Below the pieces are notes generated by a model, which was given only the letters and a program-made list of their open reading frames with translations, ran no database searches and was not told the origin of the DNA. Made by a program: the position numbers and the translations under genes. Shown in pieces: positions 46,998 to 58,900 of a stretch of 64,000 bases of DNA. Within the stretch, counting starts at the first letter, position 1. Every line of letters begins with the position of its first letter. The stretch is from Phallusia fumigata (lineage: Eukaryota; Chordata; Ascidiacea; Phlebobranchia; Ascidiidae): NCBI GenBank assembly GCA_008931825.1, contig QXVZ01016557.1, positions 1 through 64,000 of the forward strand. Direction: 5' to 3'.

Positions 46998-49900
46998 CCA
47001 GCTGTTATACACGTATTTGCGGCTGCCCCCCCCCCCCCCCCCCCCCCCCCGCTAAAATTTTAAACAACCTTTAAGAAGCACCCTACATATCTACCCCCTA
47101 AATTTTAATACATTTGGACTAGTACGTCTGAAGTAAAGGGCATGTAAACAAAAAACTAAATATTTGGGGTAAAAAAGGTTAAAAAAATGGTAAATCCAAA
47201 TTAAAGTCACAAAAAACTTTACATTACTTTGCATTGTATCAAATNATAACATTTTGCTTTTTGACCAACCAAACATAAGCTTACACGCTACTGTACAAGA
47301 GAGTGCAACTGTAAATGAGAGTGAAGTTATTGTAAGGTGTTATCTTTTTACAGCGTTATTTAGCAAACTCCTCTCGGTTAACACTGCACAATCACGTAAA
47401 GCAGTGGTGAAGTATCAACAGCTAGGATTCTTCTGTCATAAAAATGATAATTTCTTTATATGTTGGGAGGTGTTTCGTGTACAAAACGAATAAATAAATT
47501 GCTGTGCCGCACTGTTTTTTTCATCGCAAAAAAGCAAACATCTTGAGTACATCACCGCCTAATTTTTCATCAGTGAAACGCCCGGCTTGTCACACCCAAT
47601 TAACATCTGTTTATGTGTGAAATAGCAGCCTGTTAACAATCGCTGAGCGTTGCGTCGCTTGTGTCGTAAACTCGTCAATCACTCCCTCGCGTCAGGTCGT
47701 TTTGCATTTGGGGCACAACAGTCAGCGTTTAAACATGTTTACAGCAAGCAATGAAAAGCACCCTATATATGTATATTTTAAATTTCAAAACATTTGGATT
47801 AGTATGTCTGAAGCAAAGGGCATGTAAACAAAAAACTGAATTTTGGGGTTAAAAAGGTGAATTGGGGTAAAATTTTGTCAGTGTACAACTTCAGATACCC
47901 ATCTATCATGTGTGAAAATTTAAAGAAGTTTGAACAATCCTATTTTGACCAAAATGTGAGAACAAACTCATGTAAACAAAAAACTGAATTTTGAGGTTAA
48001 AAAGGTAAAAAATGGGTGAATCCAAACTAAAGCCTAAAAATCATTTAAAATACTTTGCATTGTATTAACTATTAAAAAAGGGAAACTTCAAGGTGACTTA
48101 CTTTTCTAAATATTGCCGTTTTAAAAAATCCACGTTTTGGGGGCCTGTGTGTGAACCTATGGGTGAACTCGGGAAAAAAGTTGTCGGTGCACAACTTTAG
48201 ATACCCATCAATCATGTGTAAAATTTAAAGAAATTTGAACAACTCTTTTTGACCAAAATGTGGGAGCAAACTCGTGTAAACAAAAACTGAATATCTGGGG
48301 CTAAAATGGTAAAAAAATAGGTAAATCCAAACTAAAGCCTAAAAATCAACTAGATGGGTGGCTTTCACCATATTGCCATTCCATATACACTATTACCTTG
48401 TTTAAAAATCCATATATATTGACCATGTCATTTCGCATTGGGTCCCATAGTTACTTAAGCTTTTTATAACATGATTGTTTCTGCAGGCAAAAACGCATGG
48501 GTCCCCACACACGCAAAGTTGTAAAAATTGTAGTTCACTATAATGTATGTACAGAACAGAAGCAGATATTTTTTCTTTACTTTTTCGAAAACCGAAAATG
48601 AATTACAGAACTAATAATATAAGTAACTATGACCCAACCTGCAAACTTTAAAAGGCTAGTTAACTGCCAGAGTTATAGGGTACACACAGCAACAAATTCA
48701 CCATTATGACATGTTATACACTCTGTCTATATTTCATCTAATTCATACATTTTTTATTAATTTGCCCCATTTTAGAGAGTTTATGGGGTAACTGCTGGGG
48801 CTATAGGGTAAAAAACATTAATTATTGCACCATAATGACATGTTATACAAACTGTCCAAATTTCATCCAATTCGGACACTGTTTAACTATTTGCCCCATT
48901 TTAGGGGGCTAGCGGGGTAACCACTGGGGCTATGGGGTAAAACACATCAATTATTGCACCATAATGACATGTTATACAAACTGTCCAAATTTCATCCAAT
49001 TCGGACACTGTTTAACTATTTGCCCCATTTTAGGGGGCTAGCGGGGTAACCACTGGGGCTATGGGGTAAAACACATCAATTATTGCACCATAATGACATG
49101 TTATACAAACTGTCCAAATTTCATCCAATTCGGACACTGTTTAACTATTTGCCCCATTTTAGGGGGCTAGCGGGGTAACCACTGGGGCTATGGGGTAAAA
49201 CACATCAATTATTGCACCATAATGACATGTTATACAAACTGTCCAAATTTCATCCAATTCGGACACTGTTTAACTATTTGCCCCATTTTAGGGGGCTAGC
49301 GGGGTAACCACTGGGGCTATGGGGTTAAACTAAACTCATGACACACCGCCTTGACCATATCTACCAGCTGTGAAAGTTTCATCCAAATCCATCAAACATT
49401 TCATGACAAAAGTACATGGACAAGCTGCAGGGTAGAAAAAAGAAAAAAAAAGAAAAAAAAAAGAAAAAACAGAGTGAAAACAATATGTGTCCCCTTCGGG
49501 GAAGGGGACCCATAATTAAAATACTTTGCATTGTATAAACTATTAAAATAAGAAACTTCTAGATGACTTACTTTGGTAAATATTGCCATTTTAAAAATTT
49601 CACATTTTGGGGGCCTATCAGTGAATTGGGGTAAAAAAATGACAGTGCACAACTTCAGACACCCATCTATCATGTGTAAAAATTTGAAGCATTTTGAACA
49701 ACTCCTTCTTGAACAAAACATGGGAACAAACTTGCGTTAGACAGAAAAAAACAAATAAAGAAAAAAACAGAGTAAAAACAATATGAGTCCCCTTCGTATG
49801 TGGTGTATGTGGTGTCACTTTTAAACCACTGAGGCATTGGGCAAGTGTGTGTTGACTAGGTTGGAAATACACACACATTTCACATTGCCCTCAAATGTGT

Positions 49901-52900
49901 GACAATACCAATGTTTCTTTCCTACTGGCTAGTGCAGAATTCTTTTTCAAACAACCGAAACTAGACAGATAGGGTTCTCCATATATTCATGACACATACA
50001 CTACCACCTCTAAGTGATGGTATTCACATAAACCATATCCTTACTATTGTTGAAAATATAAAAAAAAGATAATTCCCCCCCTCATTAAGAGGCGACACAT
50101 TTCAATGCATTTCGTTTTTTAGTTTTTAACATAACCAAGCATGAAACTTCCTTCTCTGACAGGTAAGTTATCATGAGCACCAGAGTATTTGTTTTACTTT
50201 ATTTACAGTATGTTTTTCGTCATGAAATCAATAGGCTGCAATCTTTAAACATGATTTAATAACTGTTTCAGCTTTTTTTGTTTGGCTTCTTTGCTTTTAT
50301 TAGAACATGAGCTATTTTAAATGAAGTGAGCAGAAAGGGCTTTTTACCAACCAAGTCATTGAGGGTCAATCATTCCAATGAATTTTGTTGCTTGCACAAA
50401 TATTAATGTTGTTTAATGAAAAAATGTTCAGATGTTTTGTACCTTCCTTTTAGGACCAGGTTCCACAAAACATTTTCTTATCAGCTGCTGTGGGTTTAGC
50501 ACTAGTTTCACTAAAACACTTGAAATTGTACCTCATGATAAAGACAGGTTTTGTGACATATAAAGTAAACGATTGTTAAATTGTCACAATAAGTATTCAA
50601 GTATTGCAGAGGTTGTAGAAAAGAGGAACAGTTTCAAGAAAACAACTGGTGGTAGTAGGTTGGGATTTTTTAGTTTTGTTGGGTAAAAAGATAGATCTGG
50701 GAACAAACATTTCATTCACCCTTGCAAAAATTCATTTATCCCTGGGTGAACCATTCACCTGGTTCATCCAGTGGGATTATTCAATTACGCCTAATGCAAT
50801 TAACCAGAATATTTTCTTAACAAATAGGCTTTGGTTTGGGATTTACCATCCCCATGCAATAAACAGATTATGTGAATTACCGGATTCATCCACATTTTAT
50901 GTGCAATGTGCTCACCATTGATGTTGTCTTGTTTCACTTGCATTTAAACTTATCCCCAACAGCCGCAACAGATAACATTATGTGATGATTTAATGCTTCT
51001 AGCAAATGTATTATTTACACAAAATATCCAAACACTATGCAAACATTTATTGCCAAGGCAACTGGTTCAAATGGAAAAGTCCATGCCATCATCGAGGGTA
51101 AACTAAAAAGGACCAAATTTAACCAACTTAGCTAAGCAGTGCACGTTTTACGAAATTCAAACATCAAGATTACCTAATCTGAGAAATGGTCCATAAATTC
51201 CTAATGTCCCTTTCCTGTGCATTAAGAACACTATTTTCCCTATTAAGTTTGCTCTGATATCAAAATGTAAAAAAGAACAAATAGGCTGATACCTGAGTTG
51301 CAGGAAGTACTTTCAACTTGTATACTTGGTTTACTTTTCTCAGTTGGTAATCAGAAAACACCACCTAAAAACAAACGATGTCTGAAAATCAATCCTACAA
51401 GCATCCAAAGTCCATCAAAAACTAAATGTTTCAGCTTGTTTTACATTTTAGCAGACACATTTTACAACTAGAGAGGTGGCGTTCTCCATATTTTCATTCC
51501 ACATAAACTACAACCTAAAAATGATGCTCTTACATTGTGATAAGTTTAAAAATCGGTGGGAAAACATAAATAGAAAGTAAAGATTTCCCAAATACATTCT
51601 AACCAAATCATTTCTTACATTATTCCAATTACAATCTCACTGTCAAAAGCATAATTTAAAACCCACAGTCACACAAACCAATAGTATGACCTGCAGTGAC
51701 CTTTGGCCAAGCTGCAAAAAAAATAAAAATCATTTAAAATACTTTGAATTGTATCAACTAATAAAATAGGAAACTTCTAGGTGACTTACTTTGTTAAATA
51801 TTGCAGTTTTAAAAATTTCACATTTTTGGGGCTAGTGGGTGAATTGGGGTAAAAAGTAGTGATGCACCGAATCACATAAATTAGGTTTGGACTGAAACCG
51901 AATATTCGGCGGTTTTTGGGGGATAAATTCGGCCGAATCAACCGAATCATTTGTGACGTCACGTGAACCCGTACATTGCGCTTTTGACAGAATCACATGA
52001 GTTTTGCAGCCATGCAAAACAGTCGTGCTACAACAGGATAGTTGTGTAATTGTGTTGCAGTATTAACTTAGTTCTGTGGGTTTTAATGTTGCCTCGGCCG
52101 TCAGGTTCCAAATGAATTACTGGTCTTTTACCGGGGGTGGACAAAACAATATTCCTTTAATAAAAACTAGTACAAAATGCAGTAAACTAAATAACATTTG
52201 ACTGTTAAGCCTTCATTTTTCAAAAGTGTGTGGCATTAGCAGTCATAACTACCATAACTTACCACAAAAGCAGCAAAAATACCCTATTTAACGGTTTTGT
52301 TATACGTAACTGAACAATCATATATCCTTTGTTGCACTTTTTCGTTGTTGTGCCTATTAGTTAAAGCGCAGTTTGAAAGATTGTGTGATATGTAATAACA
52401 CTCGCAACACATGTCTTTTTCGTCTAATTACGTGTCCATAATCTGACATTGTAAAATTCAAACATAGTTTTGGGTAAAGACAAATATCTCTAAGGCACGA
52501 ACACTTGGTGTGCTAGAACGTTATTTTCTGTGTGCGTAAAAGTTCGGTTTTGACTGAATCGAACAAATTATTTGGCCGAAACCGAATCTTCATTAATATC
52601 GCTGATTCGGCCGAATAAATTCGGCAAACCGAAGCTTCGGTACATCACTAGTAAAAAGTTGACAGTGCACAACTTCAGGTTAATTGCATACCAGTTAAAC
52701 GCATAATCCGTTTTATTGCATAGGATTCGTGAATCACAAACCGTAGCCTATTACTTGTTGAGAAAATACTCCGGTTAATCACATAACGTTTAATTGCATA
52801 ATCTGTTTAATCGAATAAACCTCAAATGATTTATTAAATAAACCCGAACGTGGGTTGCATGCGAAAGTCGCACAGTCCGATGTTTTTGTCAAATATGCGA

Positions 52901-55900
52901 GGCATAAATTACATGAGAAGATACGATGCTATCAAGACAACCACATTCTTAGCTTGTTTTGGTTGAGTCTAATCTTGATTGGAGAAGTTTTTATAAGTTT
53001 AGAAAGGCTAGACACCATAAAGTTAAAATCATAAGCAAGTAAATCGAAAACGTGAATCCTTATTCATGGGCAAGTGGAAAGAACGCTATTGTCACAAATC
53101 TGTGTGCAGCGTGTGTGGAATATGTGTGCATTTCCAACCTTTCTCGACACACATATGACCTAATGCATGGTGGTTAGGAAATGTGACGTCATGTTCTGTT
53201 TTGTGGTGTGAACTTTGATCTAGGTTTGGAAAGTGGTGGTGTGGGCACATGTTATACAGTTTACAGAGAATGCATCTCTGTTGCCATATATGAGCGTCAT
53301 AGCAACGTTACTTCAGACAAGAAACATGTTAATTAGCACCTCTGTTGCCAACTTGTGCTAATTTTTGTCATTTATAGTCCGGATAATCACACAAAAACGC
53401 TATTTGGCAAATTGGCTATGTGATCAACCGGATTCGTCTGTACGTGTCCCCTACATGGAAGGGGACCCACTACAACTCCTTTTTGACCAAAACAAGGGAA
53501 CAAACTCGCATTAGACAGAAAAGAAAGAAAGAAAATAAAAATTGTAAAGACAATGTGTTTCCCTTTCACGGAAGTGACCATAAATAGCTTCTGCATGACA
53601 CAATAATTAGGAATGTTAAAAGTAGAATATCAAATTCTAAGGATTTAAATTAGATTCGAATCCAAATTTGCTGTTTAATTTGGTTAATTGGAACTGCTAT
53701 TTTTTTCGTTAGTGGTCGTATAAACATGTGTGCACAATTCAGCTGCACTTTGTATTGATGCAAGTGACAATCACAGACACAACAGCGCCATTGCAACACC
53801 GTCAGTTTCCTTTTTTATCTAAAGCCCAGCAAAATGTTTTACACAATAATAAATAATACAAATCTGCAACAAGTAACAGAAGTATCGCCAGGAAGTTGAA
53901 TTTTTCACAGCATTAGCAAAATACAGAACCGTCGTTGATCATGCAACTCGTTTATTTGTAGGGTGCTTTGGTTAGGGGTCAAACAACACTGATAAGACAC
54001 TATTAGCACAGCAAAATAACATACCTTTATGGATTCATGGACAATTTCCTCATTACGTAGATAAATGCAAAATTCATCACCAGCATACAAAGCCCAAAAA
54101 CTTGGTGTGGCAAGGACCTCAATTGCATCACCAGGTTTAAATTTTGTACAACTTAGTGTTGTGCATGTCTGTTCATTCATTCTTTCCTCTGCAATCAATC
54201 TGAAAAGTAACTATTAAATTTTCGTAAAAATCAACTAGAAGGGTGTTATTAACTTGTAGCCATCTGCATGGATGTATAAGTTAAACAACATATTATTTCA
54301 ATGAGTGTGTTGTACCTTTTAACTCCAAAAAAACAATGCTCTGTTAAAGATTGTTTACAACATGCCCAATGTGTTTAATTGCATTTGATTTGTGGTACTA
54401 ATAAGGTTGCATTCTTCCTATTACAATTGCACATACACTATGACCTCTTATGACATTCTCCATAAAAACATTTCCTTAGATCAGTGGTTCCCAACTCTTT
54501 TAATGAATTCCCCCTTGGCTTTATTTAAAACTTTTCATTCCTCCCCTGTTAGTGAAAACGTGATATGAAGTAATTTTGAAAGGTTTGGAACCACTGGTCT
54601 ACCTTAAAAGAAATACTGCACTTAAAATGAATAACTTAACTGCAAAGTGGAAAACTCTCCCCTTAATACATAAAAGGGGAACCACTGCCTTAGATCATAT
54701 TGAATTTATACTAAATATCCCCTTTACATTGGGTCCCTCTTTTTCATTGCGTTTTCTAACAAAATTGTTTCTGCAAGCATAAGGTATGGGTCCTCACACA
54801 CATGCAATTGCTAATTGTCAGTAGTGTAATTCACTTCGCTTAAAAAAACCATCTAACGGTATATTAGTTGAGCATCACTAAACTGGTACACTGCAGTGAT
54901 CATACTTTACTTAAACTAGATAGGTGGCATTCTCCATATTTTCATTTCTCATACACTACCACCTTAAAATGATGTTCTCCACATATACCATTTTCTTTAT
55001 TACATTGGATATATATTCAGTACTTGCATTACATTGGGTCCCTAATTCCAGTGGCAATAGGTGACATATATAATTGTTTTTCCTAGCAAAAACATATTGG
55101 TCCCATGGGTAAAATAGGGTAAAAAGTTGTCCACGCACAACTTCAGATACCCATCTATCATGTGTGAAAATTTGAAGAAATTTGAACAACTCTTTCTTGA
55201 CAAAACATGGGAACAAACGCATTTAACAGAAAAAAGGAATAAAGAAAAACACAATATATATGTGTCCCCTTCATGGAAGGGGCCCCATAAATGGTAATGA
55301 ACTATGCTGACAATATGACAGGAAAATGATGCTATGCCACAATGTCTTCTACATCTCAAAAAAGGAAAGGTATTGAGCTCACCACTTGGAAATTACAGCC
55401 TAATTTGAATTTGAAATTCGAAACATTCGTAATGTGCGATTTCATTGCTGTACTGGCTCTTTGCCATGTTATATGAAGTTGATCCTCTGTTTAGTTACAA
55501 GCGAATACGTGTCTATGTTGTTCAAGAGCAAGTGTCATTAGGCGCATTATACACATAGATGCAAATGGAAAGGGACCTGGCATACTGACAAACCTACCCC
55601 TAGTTGCGCCCATGGGTCATTTTGACGTAGCCACGTCCTGTGTCTGATGTCACTACTCTGTCGAGGATTGTCCAGTCACAATAAAACTTTTACAGCAAAA
55701 TTGACAAAGCTGTGCATGCAATGAGCATCTGATAAGGCATGCATGAGTGCTGCTTTTTCATATTTAGGTTTGCATGTAGCAAAACACGACAGTGGAAAGC
55801 TTGTCAACAATGACCCGCAACATGTAAGCCTGTTTCCTTTATTTTACAGCTTGTATTTTGGCTTAAGTAGTAACGAAATGTTCAGTTCTTGTTGCACAAA

Positions 55901-58900
55901 CATTATATCAGCTGTGCAGAAACCTTTAAGTAAGTTAGACAAAAAAACAGAGTAAAAACAATAAGTGTCCATTTTGTCAAAAATGGTATCCAAATTAAAC
56001 ATTTTTAAAAAATTTGACCAATTCAAGGCATGGCCAGAAAAGTGTATGTACTAGTTTTCACAAACCTTTCATCCATCACTATTGTGTACGTTAATGGACT
56101 GGCTTTGTTGTAATCCACAACATCATGAATCACTCTTTCATTGCAATCACCTTCAGTGTTATGAAAGACAAACATCAAATCCTCTGCAAATGAAATTCAG
56201 TTTTTATGACACAAGCTTTTACAAATTTGATCAGCAATATTCAAAGTAGTATGGCTGGATATACTGGAATAGTTGTTCCAAATCTAGATTTTAAATCTTT
56301 TACAACCAGACCTGACTAACTTGTAAACTAATAAGTATCAGTTAAGGCACAAAATGTTTAAGATGTTTTTCCATGTCAGTTTAATGAGTGATTTACTAAT
56401 TAATTTTAGTTACACACAAAAAGTTTTTCAACAATTTGACATCACAGTTTTGTCAATTACAAATCATGCAACTACACATTTAAAACTCAAGCATCATGTT
56501 TTGAAATATCCCCAAGGAACCATACATATAGAACAATGAAAACTTTTTTATGGCCCCCAAACAAAAAACCTTGTGCTAAATTGTCAATTAGGTTATGCAG
56601 GGTCCTGAATGCACAAGCAACAAAAAAAGTATTGTAAATTATACAATGAAATAAAAGTATCAATAATTATAACTAACAACTGGAGAGGTGACGTTCCCAT
56701 ATTTTCATTCCACATACACTACCACCCCAATTGATGTTTTCCACATGTACCATTTCTTTTATTATGTTGGATTGCCTGCATAACATTGGGTCCCTAATTC
56801 CCTTGGCATTTTATAACATGATTGTTTCTGCTAGCATAAACATATGGGTCCCCACACACATGCAGTTTCTGAATAGTAGCGATGCTTTAGGATGAGACCA
56901 GTTTAAAATCAGTGGGAAAACAAAAAGTAAAGATTTCCCAAATATATTCCAACCAAATCATTTTTTTACATTATGCCAGTTACAATCTCACTGTAAACAG
57001 CACAATTTAAATCCCACAGCCACTGATCAATAGTTTGACCTACAGTGACTTTTAGCCGAGCCGCAACAAACTCTTAACGAATCTCTTCAGTGCGGTTTCA
57101 GTAATGTGCTATAAATTCANAGCCTGTGACCAACCGCTGAGCGTTGCGCCGTTTGAGTCGTCAATCACTCCCAGGTCGTGTTGCATTTGGAGCAAAACAG
57201 CCAGCTGTTATACACGTATTTGTGGCTGCAAGGGTAAATACTTGACCGATCAGGCTAAAATTCTAAACAATCTATAAGAAGCAAACTAAATATTTGGGGT
57301 TAAAAAGGCAGGAAATTGGTGAGTCCAAATAAAAACTTTAAAACACTTTGCATTGTATCACCCCCCCCCCCCCCCCCCCCCCCCCCCACTTACTGTGTTA
57401 AATATAGCTGTTTTGAAAATTTTACATTTTGGGGGCATGTGGGTGAACCGATGGGTGAACTGGGGTAAAAAGTTGTCAGTGCACAACTTCAGATACCCAT
57501 CTATCATGTGTAAAAATACAAAGAAATTTGAACGACTCTTCCTTGACCAAAACGTGGGAACAAACTTGTTAAGAAAAAAATGGAAATTTTGGGGTTGAAA
57601 AGGTAAAAAATGGGTGAATCAAAACAAAAGTCACAAAATACATTACAATACATTGCATTCTACCAGCTATCTTTTGTACAATAGAGTAGAACTGTAAATG
57701 AAAGCAAAGTTATTGTAATGTATCACCTTTGCAACGTTATTTAGCAGACGCATTTCGGTTTACGCTACAAATCACCTAAACATAAACAGCTGGGCTTCGT
57801 CCGTCATAAAACAAGACAATTAAAATCAAACACCCGCCTGGCTGCACCCAATAAACACCTGTTTATGTGTGAAGTAGCAGTCTGTGACCAACCGCTGAGA
57901 ATTGCGCTGCTTGAGTCGTAAAATCATCAATCACACCCTCGTGTCAGGTCATTTTGCATTTGGGGCAAAACCGCCAGCTGTTATATGCGTATTTGTGGCT
58001 GCAAGGGCAAATACTTGACCGATCAGGCTAAAATTAAACAACCTATAAGAATCACCCTACATATCTACACCCTAAATTTCAATACATTTGGACTAGTGTG
58101 TCTGAAGTAAAGGGCATGTAAACAAAAAACTAAATATTTGGGGTTACAAAGGTAAAAACATGGGTGAATCCAAACTAAAGTTACAAAAATACTTTAAAAC
58201 ACTTTGCATTGTATCAACTATCAAAATAGGAAACTTCTAGGTGACTTACTGTATTAAATATAGCTGTTTTAAAAATTTTAAAATGTGGGAACAAACTCCT
58301 GTAAGAAAAAACAGAATTTTGGGGGTTAAAAAGGTAAAAAAATGGGTGAATTGAAACAAAAGTCACAAAATACATTACAATGCATTGCGTTGTACCAGCT
58401 ATCAAAATAGAAAACTTCTAGGTAACTTACTTTGTTAAATATTTCAGCTTTAAAATTTTACATTTTGGGGGCTTGTGGGTGAACCGATGGGTGAATTGGG
58501 GTAAAAAGTTGACAGTACAAACTCGTGTTAGACAAAAAAAAGGAATAAAGAAAAAAGAAACAGAGTAAAAACAAGATGTGTCCCCTTTGTGGAAGGGGAC
58601 CCATAATGACCCAACCTACAAACTTCAAAGTAAGCAACAGACCCACCACAATGCAATGTTATACAAACTGGCTCTAATTCCTCTCATTTGGGCATTCAAT
58701 TCAAACATTATTTAGTAATTTGACCCATTTTGGGGGGTTAGCAGGGTAACTGTTGGGCCTATGGGAAAAATATAGGGTTGGTTATTTGACCGGTCAAAAA
58801 AAAATTTGGTCAATTGACCGGTCAAATGTTTGTCAAATATCGGTCAAATACTAAGAACACTATTAAAATGCAATTTTGATTGAAAGTAAATGATAAGTAA

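Noticed and set aside
50649-50921. 90-codon plus-strand frame
   Set aside because: No splice context, no recognisable family, and antisense to an LRATD-like intron; chance ORF in AT-rich DNA.
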